Source of the DNA: Bacteroidota bacterium
Lineage (GTDB): Bacteria; Bacteroidota; Bacteroidia; Chitinophagales; Chitinophagaceae
NCBI GenBank assembly: GCA_023430465.1
Contig: JAEZAM010000130.1
Span: 1-41,723 of the forward strand
DNA length: 41,723 nucleotides
Direction of reading: 5' to 3'
Under the pieces are notes generated by a model, which was not told the DNA's origin, made no database searches, and worked only from the letters and a program-made list of their open reading frames with translations. Shown one piece after another: positions 25,434 to 34,110 of this stretch. The translations under genes and the position numbers were made by a program. The number at the start of each line of letters is the position of its first letter. Within the stretch, counting starts at the first letter, position 1.

Positions 25434-26750
25434 TCAGAACCCCTTCAACTGATACTTCCTGTTGTACCGGTCATTCAGTTGCTTGTGCTTATCTGTCAGA
25501 TCAATTTTCCGGCCCTGGATGAATGCATCCGTTACGTTGCTCGTGCGCATATCCATGATATCCCCTTCACTGATGATGATATTCGCATCCTTGCCCACTT
25601 CGATTCTACCGGTCTTATCGGCCACCCCCAGGATCTTTGCTGCATTCAGCGTGATCGCTTGCAACGCCTCTTCTTTTGATAAGCCATACGCCGCAGTTGT
25701 GCCGGCATTGAAGGAAAGATTCCGACCGCGGGTCTGCCCATCATCATCATTTATAGAAAATAACACACCTGCCTTCTGCAACATGGCCGCCGTCTTGTAG
25801 GGCTGATCCACATCATCATCTGCCAGCGTTGGCAGTGAATGCGGCTGGCTAAGGATGACAGATACATTGTGCTGCTTCAGCAGGTCGGCCACTTCCCAAC
25901 TTTCGCTGCCGCCGATGATCACCATATCCAGGTTGAACTCCTTCACAAAATCCAACGCTACCAGGATCTGCTTTACGGTATTGGCATGCACATAAAATTT
26001 CTGTTTCTTCTCAAGCAGGGGCTTGAGTGATTCAAATTTCAGGTTGGTCTCGCTGTGCGTTGTCTCGCCGTGATAAGCTTTTGCTTCACGGAAATAATTT
26101 TTCAATTCATCGATCTTGTCGAGGCCCTCTTTCACCGGATCGGATGCCGGGGCAGAAGGGCCGCCAGGACCGCCACCACCGCGAAACCTGGGTCGCGCGA
26201 TAAGCGATGGCATATAGAAATGCATACCCGCATCAGTCTTATAAGCCGCATCTTCCCAGTTCCATGCATCCAGTTGCACAACAGACGATGAACCCGCAAG
26301 AAAACTTCCTTGCGGAACGATGTTAGCCAGCAGGATTCCATTTGACCGAAGCGTGTTGATCACCTTCGAATCAGTGTTGTACGCGACTATGGAACGAATA
26401 TTGGGATTCATATCGCCGATCTCGCGGACATCAGATGTCGCCCGTACGGACGATACCTCTACAAGGCCCAGGTTGCTCGCAGGGAGTATCAGGCCGGGGT
26501 AGACATGTTTTCCTTTGGCATCATAAACCTGTGCATTGCCCGCGGCAGCCTGCAGGTTCACCCCCACCTCCTCGATCTTCCCATCGCGGATACGGATCGA
26601 GCCGTTTTCAATGACCTTTCCGTTACCAACGTGTATGGTAGCATTGGTGATAAATACATCACCTTTTTGTGGACCCGCCGGGTACACCGTCTCCTGGGCC
26701 ATGGCCACAGAACCAACCAGCAGCGACAGGATCAGAAAATATTTTCTCAT
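25434..26750 (-). CDS. Exported amidohydrolase-family protein without the HxH motif
   Basis: Resembles imidazolonepropionase-type members of the amidohydrolase superfamily. A signal peptide (MRKYFLILSLLVGSVAMAQ) is followed by the composite beta-sandwich segment (DVFITNATIHVGNGKVIENGSI). The first metal motif, normally PGLIDxHxH, reads PGLILPASNLG (85-95), so both histidines are missing. A histidine at 255 (FYVHA) and aspartates at 335-337 (INDDDG) remain. A Gly/Pro-rich loop lies at 190-200. The C-terminal part is typical (NAAKILGVADKTGRIEVGKDANIIIS). Length 438 aa. It lies 86 bp after the larger amidohydrolase gene, probably in one operon. It may be non-catalytic or a partner of that protein; substrate unknown. 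Confidence 0.85.
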   Translation of the reverse strand: MRKYFLILSLLVGSVAMAQETVYPAGPQKGDVFITNATIHVGNGKVIENGSIRIRDGKIEEVGVNLQAAAGNAQVYDAKGKHVYPGLILPASNLGLVEVSSVRATSDVREIGDMNPNIRSIVAYNTDSKVINTLRSNGILLANIVPQGSFLAGSSSVVQLDAWNWEDAAYKTDAGMHFYMPSLIARPRFRGGGGPGGPSAPASDPVKEGLDKIDELKNYFREAKAYHGETTHSETNLKFESLKPLLEKKQKFYVHANTVKQILVALDFVKEFNLDMVIIGGSESWEVADLLKQHNVSVILSQPHSLPTLADDDVDQPYKTAAMLQKAGVLFSINDDDGQTRGRNLSFNAGTTAAYGLSKEEALQAITLNAAKILGVADKTGRIEVGKDANIIISEGDIMDMRTSNVTDAFIQGRKIDLTDKHKQLNDRYNRKYQLKGF

Positions 26751-26790
26751 TGTTCTTATTTGAATAATTTAATAAAGTTCAACTTGCAAT

Positions 26791-26836
26791 CAACTCCACA
26801 CTCCGCACCCTGCCTGCGGCAGGCAGGTCCGCACTA
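26791..26836 (-). repeat. GTGCGGA heptamer remnant with a perfect 19-bp palindrome
   Basis: Between the two amidohydrolase genes. A perfect palindrome at 26809-26827 (CCTGCCTGC, central base, GCAGGCAGG) is flanked on the minus strand by GTGCGGA before and GTGCGGAGTGTGGAG after, the same flanks as the palindrome at 33584-33612. The array begins about 3 bp after the stop codon of the larger gene. Confidence 0.8.
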
Positions 26837-29800
26837 TCATTCAGCATCCACCACCAGCAGGCCATGACTGTGCTGATGATCCATGCAGGTATGCATTTCG
26901 CGATAGGTTGGCTGGGCAGGAATTACTGCTGCGCCACCACGCTTCTCGCCATTCATTTTTCTCACCAGGCGATTGCGTTCTTCATCTACGCGTTTTTGCA
27001 TCTGCTCATCTTTCGTGCGGTCAAAATACACGATACCATCCACGATGGTGTACAATGATTTTGCATAAATGCTCAGCGGATGATCTGACCACACTACCAC
27101 ATCACCGTCTTTGCCATTCTTAAGGCTGCCTACACGGTCCTGCACATGCAGCATGATGGCGGGGTTCAGTGTTACCATTTTCAATGCCTCTTCTTCTGTA
27201 ACGCCACCATACTTCACGATCTTCGCGGCTTCCTGGTTAAGGCGACGTGCCATCTCCGCATCATCTGAATTGATCGCCACGTTCAATCCTACCTTGTGCA
27301 TGATGGCTGCATTATAAGGGATCGCATCTTCCACTTCCATTTTATACGCCCACCAGTCGGAGAATGTTGAAGCATTGGCGCCGTGCGCCTTCATTTTATC
27401 AGCCACCTTATACCCTTCAAGGATATGTGTAAATGTATTGTACTTGTATCCCATGCGGTTGGCCACCTCGATGGATCCGTTGATCTCGCTTTGCACATAG
27501 GAGTGGCAGGTAATGAATCGTTTGTTCTCCAGTATCTCCACCAGCGCTTCCAGTTCCAGGTCACGGCGCGGTGCTGCCGGCTTCTTGCCCTTGATGCCGT
27601 TGTACTCTTTCCAGGCTTTCTGGTAATCCTTTGCCCTGGTGAATGCATCCACCAGCACCTGCTCCACACCCATGCGGGTATCGGGATAACGATTGTTGTT
27701 GGATGAGTTACCGATAGCCGAACCCGAGCGTTTTACATTCTCGCCCAATGCAAATTTTATCTGGCCATCCCAATTCCGGAATTTCAGTTCCTCATCATTT
27801 GCACCCCAGCGTAATTTAATAAGTTGCGTCTGCCCTCCTATCACGTTTGCCGACCCGTGAAGGATATGGGAAGTGGTAACGCCACCACTGAGTTGCCGGT
27901 AGATATTAATATCATCCGGGTTCAGGTTATCTGCAATACGCACTTCAGATGTAACGCTCTGTCCACCTTCATTGATCGAAGCCGCGGCAATGTGCGAGTG
28001 TTCATCGATAATGCCTGCTGTCACATGCTTGCCTGTACCGTCGATCACGCGGGCGCCGGTGGCCGATAGATTTTTCCCTACACCTGCAATTTTACCATCG
28101 CGGATCAAAACATCGGCTTCCTTCAGGATACCTTCTTTTTCATTTGTCCAGACTGTCGCGTTCTTTATAAGGATCGTCTCCTGTTTGGGCGCTTCATTCT
28201 CCTGCCAGCCAAATGGCTCAAACGGATACATCACCTTGCCGATCACGGGTGCGTCCTTCTTCTTTGCAGAATCTGTGGCTGCTCCAGTGTTCCTTATAAA
28301 GGAGGCTGTCCAGGTAAAATTATTGCCGAGACTGTCAACACCTGTTCCGTTCCATTCGTTGCCATTGTTAATGCTAACGCCGCTGAGGCGCATAGCGGTG
28401 GCGGGTAGTGCATCACCTGAAGGACGCAATGGACGCGGCTGCCCCTCGCCTGCATTCGACGGCCTTTGCCGCTGTGGCTTTGGTGCATACTGCAGGCTGA
28501 TCATTCTGCCATCGTAACTGAACTTCGTGATCATCGTATCCACGCCCACCATAGTGAGTGAAGAGCCGCTTTTCACCAGCAGCGTGTATTTTTCTGTCGT
28601 GCCCTGCCTGTTTACCGCAAGTTCATACTCTGCGGCATTTGCAGTAGCATCGGACTTCACATTATACCGGATACCCTGGATCCAGTTTTCATAAATAGAT
28701 GTCTTTTCATTGAAGATGGGACCAGAGGTAATGATAAAATTTGCCCATTTCCCTGCATCGAGGCTACCTACTTCATTGTATATGCCAAGTACCGTGGCAG
28801 GTGTTTTTGTCAGCGCGTTCATAGCCGCCGTTTCACTCAGCCCATATTCCATTGCCTTGCGGAGACTGCTCCAGAACTGTCCGACACTGCGGAGGTCCGC
28901 CGTGGTAAGGCAGAAGCTAATACCAGCTTTCTCCATCGCGGCAGCATTGGAGGGTGCCATTTCCCAATGTTTCATATCCGAAAGCGAGACGAACCGTGCA
29001 TCATTTGGATCTTCCACATCCTGCGCCTGGGGGTAATTTAAAGGCAGGATGAATACAGCATTGGTGTTCTTCATTTCGCGGATGCGCTGGTATTCGTTGC
29101 CCCCTGCTTTAATGATGTATTGGACACCGAATTCATCACCGATCCTGTCGGCACGGAGGTTATTCCATTTATCGTTCGCTTCGAATATCTGTGGCAGGTC
29201 CTGCGTTTCGTTGAACGCTTTCAGTGAAACGTTCAATCCTTCCTTCGCTGGCTTTGACTTGTACCATGCTGCATCGAGAAATGTCTGGCGCAGCAACGCG
29301 ATCGAGCCCATCATCGAACTCGGATAGCTTTGCCGCGAAGAACCTTTGCTGAATGAATAATGCGCGGAAGCACGTTCTTTCAGGATCACCAGGTTTTCCT
29401 TTTCAGCCGCCAGTGTCACAACGGCACCTGTACCACGGGCGATACCATCGCGCACATGCGTGAGTACTGTACCAAATCCGGCTTCACGCAATGGACGGGC
29501 TTTCTGCTCGTCGGAGGAAAATAATTTATACGCCTCCACATCGCTGCGGATGGCCTGGTTCCAGCCAAAAGGGCCCTTGACGGCCGTGTTGAGCTGGGCC
29601 TGCTGACCGGGTACGAAGCCACCGGGGCCGGAAGATGCCGCATTGATTCCGTAATCGGCATAGATATCGATAAATGAAGGATAAATATATTTTCCTTTAC
29701 AATCGATCTCCACGGCGCCGGAAGGCACTTTCAAGCCGCTACCCACCGCCACTATTTTACCATCGCGGATAACGAGTGTGGCATTGTAAATCGATGCTGC

Positions 29801-29989
29801 GCCATCTTTCACGATGGTCGCATTGGTGAACGCATAATGACCGTGCCTTGGATCGGCCACACCGTTCTCGGGGAAAGTCGTTTGAGCCTGGACTGTTGTC
29901 ATCCCGGCAGCGCTTGCCAGTACAACAGCCAGCTTGAAGAGCAGGCTGGTTTTTCTCATTGCAGTGATTGTTTTTCTATTTGAAGACAT
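26837..29989 (-). CDS. Exported tandem amidohydrolase-domain protein
   Basis: Two fused amidohydrolase-superfamily domains behind a signal peptide. The first domain (about 45-440) has SFIDIYADYG (105-114) where the HxH motif should be, so it is probably inactive. The second (about 600-1000) keeps IIDEHSHI (His664, His666), candidate histidines 829 and 855, and SDD (909-910), and is probably the catalytic metal hydrolase. A beta-rich linker (about 450-590) joins them. The C-terminus carries an odd tail, MHTCMDHQHSH at 1032-1042, rich in His and Cys. GGAG four bases upstream supports the start at 29989; an ATG at 29959 would give a cleaner signal peptide. Substrate unknown; imidazolonepropionase- or dipeptidase-like. 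Confidence 0.88.
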   Translation of the reverse strand: MSSNRKTITAMRKTSLLFKLAVVLASAAGMTTVQAQTTFPENGVADPRHGHYAFTNATIVKDGAASIYNATLVIRDGKIVAVGSGLKVPSGAVEIDCKGKYIYPSFIDIYADYGINAASSGPGGFVPGQQAQLNTAVKGPFGWNQAIRSDVEAYKLFSSDEQKARPLREAGFGTVLTHVRDGIARGTGAVVTLAAEKENLVILKERASAHYSFSKGSSRQSYPSSMMGSIALLRQTFLDAAWYKSKPAKEGLNVSLKAFNETQDLPQIFEANDKWNNLRADRIGDEFGVQYIIKAGGNEYQRIREMKNTNAVFILPLNYPQAQDVEDPNDARFVSLSDMKHWEMAPSNAAAMEKAGISFCLTTADLRSVGQFWSSLRKAMEYGLSETAAMNALTKTPATVLGIYNEVGSLDAGKWANFIITSGPIFNEKTSIYENWIQGIRYNVKSDATANAAEYELAVNRQGTTEKYTLLVKSGSSLTMVGVDTMITKFSYDGRMISLQYAPKPQRQRPSNAGEGQPRPLRPSGDALPATAMRLSGVSINNGNEWNGTGVDSLGNNFTWTASFIRNTGAATDSAKKKDAPVIGKVMYPFEPFGWQENEAPKQETILIKNATVWTNEKEGILKEADVLIRDGKIAGVGKNLSATGARVIDGTGKHVTAGIIDEHSHIAAASINEGGQSVTSEVRIADNLNPDDINIYRQLSGGVTTSHILHGSANVIGGQTQLIKLRWGANDEELKFRNWDGQIKFALGENVKRSGSAIGNSSNNNRYPDTRMGVEQVLVDAFTRAKDYQKAWKEYNGIKGKKPAAPRRDLELEALVEILENKRFITCHSYVQSEINGSIEVANRMGYKYNTFTHILEGYKVADKMKAHGANASTFSDWWAYKMEVEDAIPYNAAIMHKVGLNVAINSDDAEMARRLNQEAAKIVKYGGVTEEEALKMVTLNPAIMLHVQDRVGSLKNGKDGDVVVWSDHPLSIYAKSLYTIVDGIVYFDRTKDEQMQKRVDEERNRLVRKMNGEKRGGAAVIPAQPTYREMHTCMDHQHSHGLLVVDAE

Positions 29990-30008
29990 TTAACTCCTTA
30001 ACCTGCAC

Positions 30009-30038
30009 CGAATTTAGAATAAAACAAAGAACCCGCAA
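30009..30038 (-). promoter_or_regulatory. Candidate promoter of the amidohydrolase operon
   Basis: On the minus strand TTG (30038-30036), a 19-bp spacer and TAAATTCG (30016-30009), one mismatch to TAnnTTTG. The ATG lies 19 bp downstream of the box. Confidence 0.5.
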
Positions 30039-30095
30039 GGATATATTCGAAGTGGCCGCCATTTCGGCGCCGCCGCCGTTATCCACAAATCTCTC

Positions 30096-30103
30096 TACCT
30101 TTG
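30096..30103 (+). promoter_or_regulatory. Candidate -7 box of the deoC operon
   Basis: TACCTTTG matches TAnnTTTG fully, 18 bp before the deoC ATG. No clear -33 TTG is seen. Position and short leader fit a Bacteroidetes promoter. Confidence 0.5.
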
Positions 30104-30121
30104 GTGCCTAACATTTTTTCT

Positions 30122-31042
30122 ATGGCAATCGCCAAAACGAATGGCTTGTTCCGGGACTTCACCAACACGCCCCGCATCGACCAGGTAGGTGTGGAAGAAA
30201 GGGCGGCACGTTTTACCAAAAGGAGTATCAAAAAAGAATCGAAGATGAATGGCCTCCTGCTGGTGCTGAACATGATCGATCTTACCACCCTTGAAGGGAA
30301 AGATACAGAAGGCAAGGTGAAACAACTTTGTTACAAGGCGATGCATCCGCATGATGCCATTCCCGGGCTGCCAACTGTGGCGGCGGTTTGTGTTTACCCA
30401 TCGATGGTAAAGGTGGCGAAGAAAGCGGTGGAAGGCTCCGGTATCAAGATTGCATCGGTGGCGACAGCATTTCCCAGTGGCCAGGCTCCACGTGATGTAA
30501 AGATCCGTGATACGCGCTATGCGGTGGACCAGGGTGCCGATGAAGTTGACATGGTGATCAGCCGGGGAAAATTTCACAGTGGGGAATACAATTTTGTTTT
30601 TGATGAAATAGCGGCAGTGAAAGAAGCCTGCGGCGAAGCCAGGCTCAAGGTGATACTGGAAACAGGAGAACTGGGAAGCTTCGACAAGGTTCGCCGGGCA
30701 AGCGACATTGCGATGCAGGCGGGTGCCGATTTTATCAAAACATCCACCGGCAAGATACAGCCGGCCGCCACGATGCCGGTAACACTGGTGATGCTCGAAG
30801 CCATTCGCGATCATTATTATAAGACTGGCCGCATGGTTGGCATGAAGCCCGCAGGCGGTATTTCCAAATCCAAACTCGCCTTACATTATCTGGTCATGGT
30901 AAAAGAAGTGCTGGGTGAGGACTGGTTGAACAATGAATGGTTCCGCTTCGGGGCAAGCAGTCTTGCCAACGATGTACTCATGCAGATCGTGAAGGAGACC
31001 ACGGGTCAATACCAGAGTGCAAATTATTTTTCCGTAGACTGA
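30122..31042 (+). CDS. deoC: Deoxyribose-phosphate aldolase DeoC
   Basis: Cytoplasmic class I aldolase splitting 2-deoxyribose 5-phosphate into acetaldehyde and glyceraldehyde 3-phosphate. The Schiff-base lysine is Lys206 in IKTSTGK. The assisting Asp143 (DEVDMV) and Lys242 (GMKPAGG) are also present, matching the known catalytic triad of the family. I place the start at the ATG at 30122 (306 aa); an upstream in-frame GTG at 30101 lies inside the presumed promoter. It is longer than E. coli DeoC (259 aa), with extra N-terminal residues. Followed after 37 bp by an aldehyde dehydrogenase pair that could oxidise the acetaldehyde released. Confidence 0.96.
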   Translation: MAIAKTNGLFRDFTNTPRIDQVGVEERAARFTKRSIKKESKMNGLLLVLNMIDLTTLEGKDTEGKVKQLCYKAMHPHDAIPGLPTVAAVCVYPSMVKVAKKAVEGSGIKIASVATAFPSGQAPRDVKIRDTRYAVDQGADEVDMVISRGKFHSGEYNFVFDEIAAVKEACGEARLKVILETGELGSFDKVRRASDIAMQAGADFIKTSTGKIQPAATMPVTLVMLEAIRDHYYKTGRMVGMKPAGGISKSKLALHYLVMVKEVLGEDWLNNEWFRFGASSLANDVLMQIVKETTGQYQSANYFSVD

Positions 31043-31079
31043 TCTTACCTGCTGCAGTTTTTGCAGATAAATTATACTT

Positions 31080-32594
31080 ATGGCTGTATTAAGAAAGAAA
31101 ACAGTGGCCCCTTCCCGGAAGAACGGCAAGAGCAATACGATCCGGTTGAAGTTCGACACGTCGTGGTCATTTGATCCTGCGCCGGAAAGCCGCAGTGCTG
31201 CCACGATTGCCCCATCGTATGACCTCTTTATCAATGGTGAATGGCAAAAACCCTCGGGGAATAAATATTTCGACACCATCAATCCCGCCACGGAAGAAAA
31301 ACTCAGTCGAATAGCAGAGGCAACAGACAAGGATGTTGATAAGGCGGTAACTGCAGCGACCAATGCATACAATGATGTATGGAAAAACATGCCTGCCGCT
31401 GAACGAGGCAAATATATTTTTCGCATTGCCCGGATGATTCAGGAACGGGCACGCGAACTGGCGGTGATCGAAACGCTTGATGGGGGAAAACCGATCAAGG
31501 AAAGCCGCGACTTTGATGTACCGGCCGCCGCCAATCATTTTTTTTACTATGCCGGTTGGGCGGACAAGCTGGAATATGCATTTCCCAACAGGCAGGCATC
31601 CCCGCTTGGTGTAGCCGGCCAGATCATCCCCTGGAATTTTCCTTTATTGATGGCCGCATGGAAAATAGCGCCGGCACTGGCTACAGGAAACACCGTTGTA
31701 CTCAAACCCGCTGAGACAACCTCACTCACAGCGCTTAAACTTGCTGAGATCATCCAGGAGTCAGGCCTTCCGCCTGGTGTAGTGAACATTGTCACAGGTG
31801 CTGGCGCAACCGGGGCAGCCATTGTAAACCACCCGGGCATACAGAAGATAGCGTTCACGGGTTCAACGGAAGTTGGCAAAAGCATTCAGCGCGCCATTGC
31901 CGGCACAGATAAGAAAGCAACACTTGAGCTGGGAGGCAAAGCGGCCAATATTATTTTTGACGATGCCCCTATCGATCAGGCGGTGGAAGGTGTGATCAAC
32001 GCCATCTTCTTCAACCAGGGTCATGTGTGCTGTGCGGGTTCAAGATTGTATGTACAGGAGTCGGTGGCAAAAGAGGTGATACGGAAATTGAAGGATCGGC
32101 TTGAATCGCTGATCGTGGGTGATCCGATGGACAAGAACACAGACATCGGCGCCATCAATTCAAAGCAACAATTGCAAACCATTCAAAAATATATCGCTAT
32201 CGGTAAAAAAGAAGGTGCAGAGATGTATGAGAGCACCTGTGCGCTACCAGGCAAAGGTTATTATTGCCGGCCGACGATCTTTACGAATGTTGCACAGAGC
32301 AATCGCATTGCGCAGGAGGAAATCTTCGGGCCGGTGCTGGCAGTATTGACCTTTCGCACGGAAGATGAAGTGATCGAGAAGGCAAACAATTCACCTTATG
32401 GCCTGAGCGCGGGTGTATGGACGGATAAAGGTTCGAAGATTTTCAACATGACCAAACGAATGAAAGCCGGTGTGGTCTGGGCCAATACCTTCAACAAATT
32501 CGACCCGACCTCTCCCTTCGGCGGATACAAAGAAAGTGGCTTTGGGCGCGAAGGAGGATTGCATGGATTATATCCCTATGTTAACCTGAGGTAA
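31080..32594 (+). CDS. Aldehyde dehydrogenase, catalytic subunit (ALDH16-like N-terminal half)
   Basis: NAD(P)-dependent oxidation of an aldehyde, probably the acetaldehyde made by DeoC. A basic leader of about 45 residues precedes a complete ALDH fold: IIPWNFPLL (182-190), the cofactor-binding FTGSTEVGK (259-267), general base Glu283 in LELGGK, catalytic Cys317 in FNQGHVCCAG, and the C-terminal EEIFGPV and SPFGGYKESGFGRE motifs. Length 504 aa. It is followed after 20 bp by a second, shortened ALDH gene. The pair totals about 818 aa, the size of a fused ALDH16 protein, whose second domain is also non-catalytic. Confidence 0.94.
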   Translation: MAVLRKKTVAPSRKNGKSNTIRLKFDTSWSFDPAPESRSAATIAPSYDLFINGEWQKPSGNKYFDTINPATEEKLSRIAEATDKDVDKAVTAATNAYNDVWKNMPAAERGKYIFRIARMIQERARELAVIETLDGGKPIKESRDFDVPAAANHFFYYAGWADKLEYAFPNRQASPLGVAGQIIPWNFPLLMAAWKIAPALATGNTVVLKPAETTSLTALKLAEIIQESGLPPGVVNIVTGAGATGAAIVNHPGIQKIAFTGSTEVGKSIQRAIAGTDKKATLELGGKAANIIFDDAPIDQAVEGVINAIFFNQGHVCCAGSRLYVQESVAKEVIRKLKDRLESLIVGDPMDKNTDIGAINSKQQLQTIQKYIAIGKKEGAEMYESTCALPGKGYYCRPTIFTNVAQSNRIAQEEIFGPVLAVLTFRTEDEVIEKANNSPYGLSAGVWTDKGSKIFNMTKRMKAGVVWANTFNKFDPTSPFGGYKESGFGREGGLHGLYPYVNLR

Positions 32595-32614
32595 TCATCA
32601 ACTAACTATTCGAC

Positions 32615-33559
32615 ATGGCAAAGACAGCAGATAAAAGTCGCAATAACGGAACCGGCACAATGGAACACAACAGTAGCAGCCGGCTGGGTGTTTTGAAGAC
32701 GTATAAGATCTATATCGGCGGGCAATTCCCCCGCACCGAATCAGGTCGATATTATGTGGCGGTAAATGGTGATGGAAAAAAGCTGGCAAATGTTTGCCTC
32801 TGCTCGCGGAAGGATTTCCGCGATGCGGTAGTGGCAGCCCGTGCTGCGGTTGGCGGTTGGGCCGGCAGGGCGGCGTTCAACAGGAGCCAGATCCTTTATC
32901 GCATGGCGGAGATGCTGGAAGGTCGTCGTGCGCAATTTGTAGAAGAGTTGCAGGAACAGGGCTCTTCCCGCGAAGATGCCCTGAAAGAAGTAAACCTGTC
33001 GATCGACCGGTTAATCTACTATGCCGGCTGGTGTGATAAATTTCAGCAGGTGTTCAGTGCAGTCAACCCCGTAGCGAGTTCACATTTTAACTTTTCCGTG
33101 CCCGAACCCACGGGTGTAGTGGCGATCATTGCCCCTCAGGACACGGCGCTGATCGGGCTGGTGTCGGTGATCGCTCCGGTAATAGCCGGTGGAAACAGTT
33201 GTGTCGTGCTGGCTTCCACGGAAAAGCCGTTATCGGCAGTGACGTTTGCAGAGGTCCTTCATTCTTCGGATCTACCGGGCGGAGTGGTAAATATCCTGAC
33301 AGGAACAGTGTCGGAACTGCTGCCCTGGTTTGCCGATCACATGGATGTGAATGCAACCATTTACTGTGGGAAAGAATCTGGAGTGAAGCAGATGTTACGG
33401 GAAAAATCCGCAACAAACCTGAAACGTGTATTTATCCATGATAAGCAGGACTGGATGGACAAAAACAGCCAGTCGCCCTACCTGGTAATGGATACGCAGG
33501 AGATCAAGACGACCTGGCATCCCGTGGAGAACATTGCGGGTGCGGGCGGAGGATACTAG
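32615..33559 (+). CDS. Truncated, non-catalytic aldehyde dehydrogenase homologue (ALDH16-like C-terminal half)
   Basis: Recognisable as an ALDH N-terminal half: YKIYIGGQFPRTESGRYY, then WAGRAAFNRSQILYRMAEMLE, EPTGVVAIIAPQD and LPGGVVNILTG. It stops at 314 aa, before the region that should hold the general base and catalytic cysteine, so it cannot be an ordinary dehydrogenase. It is not a frameshifted tail of the gene before it, because it restarts from the ALDH N-terminus. This matches the pseudo-domain of ALDH16 proteins, so it probably pairs with the 31080-32594 product for assembly. A decaying duplicate is the alternative. The stop codon is followed at once by a repeat array. Confidence 0.82.
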   Translation: MAKTADKSRNNGTGTMEHNSSSRLGVLKTYKIYIGGQFPRTESGRYYVAVNGDGKKLANVCLCSRKDFRDAVVAARAAVGGWAGRAAFNRSQILYRMAEMLEGRRAQFVEELQEQGSSREDALKEVNLSIDRLIYYAGWCDKFQQVFSAVNPVASSHFNFSVPEPTGVVAIIAPQDTALIGLVSVIAPVIAGGNSCVVLASTEKPLSAVTFAEVLHSSDLPGGVVNILTGTVSELLPWFADHMDVNATIYCGKESGVKQMLREKSATNLKRVFIHDKQDWMDKNSQSPYLVMDTQEIKTTWHPVENIAGAGGGY

Positions 33560-33661
33560 GGAGTGCGGAGTGCGGAGTGCGGACCTGCCTGCCGGAGCGA
33601 AGCGGAGGCAGGGTGTGGAGTGCGGAGGCCGAATAGCAACCTTAACCTCAACCTCAACTTG
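33560..33661 (+). repeat. GGAGTGC heptamer array with embedded 29-bp palindrome, then AACCTT hexamers
   Basis: Starting at the base after the stop codon: three GGAGTGC-type heptamers, then a 29-bp imperfect palindrome (33584-33612; arms CCTGCCT and AGGCAGG, centre with GCGAAGC), then resumption of GTGTGGAGTGCGGAG. Hexamers of AACCTT/AACCTC type follow at 33638-33660. The 29 bases are identical to the reverse complement of 34448-34476. Confidence 0.9.
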
Positions 33662-33687
33662 GTAAGATATTTGACTAAATAATAGAC

Positions 33688-34110
33688 ATGAAGAAATTAT
33701 TGCTTATTTGCTGCTTGTTTGCCGGTTTGAACTTAGTTGCCCAGGACAGTACTTCAGTAGTTGTACATAAAGATGCCAGGCTTGATCTGTTGGTGAATAA
33801 ACAGGCGCAGATAAATGAGATCACGAGTCGCGATGCGCGCCGGACTGCCAAGGGTTACCGGCTGATGGTGATCAGTACCAATAGCCGCGAAGAGGCGCTG
33901 GCAGCGAAAACAAAAATTTATACCTATTTCCCTGAATTGAAAGCTTATCTCTGGCACCAGTCGCCGTATTACAAGGTAAAGGCGGGTAACTTCAAGGAAT
34001 TGAAAGAAGCGGAAGCATTTCAGAAGCGATTGAACAGTTATTTCCCCAAGGGGGTATTTATCATCAATGATATTGTGGAGTTGAAGCCGGTGAAGGATGA
34101 GGATTTATAA
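33688..34110 (+). CDS. Exported SPOR-domain protein
   Basis: Small periplasmic protein expected to bind denuded peptidoglycan glycan strands, as at division septa. A signal peptide (MKKLLLICCLFAGLNLVAQ) is followed by a short linker and a SPOR domain (about residues 55-133: GYRLMVISTNSREEALAAKTKI ... YYKVKAGNFKELKEAEAFQKRL ... FIINDIVEL). Length 140 aa. A possible alternative is a lipoprotein, but no lipobox with Cys at the cleavage point is clear (LICCLFAG is inside the hydrophobic core). Separated from the ALDH genes by a repeat-filled gap of 128 bp, so joint transcription is uncertain. Confidence 0.88.
   Translation: MKKLLLICCLFAGLNLVAQDSTSVVVHKDARLDLLVNKQAQINEITSRDARRTAKGYRLMVISTNSREEALAAKTKIYTYFPELKAYLWHQSPYYKVKAGNFKELKEAEAFQKRLNSYFPKGVFIINDIVELKPVKDEDL

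Noticed and set aside
30095..30814. 239-codon open frame opposite deoC
   Set aside because: Antisense to the DeoC active-site region, so not a separate gene.
32560..32640. Frameshift splitting one ALDH gene
   Set aside because: The downstream gene begins again with an ALDH N-terminal region instead of continuing the first, so these are two tandem domains and not one broken gene.
33560..33661. CRISPR-like array from repeated GGAGTGC units
   Set aside because: Units are 7 bp with no spacers, so it is a tandem array and not a CRISPR.
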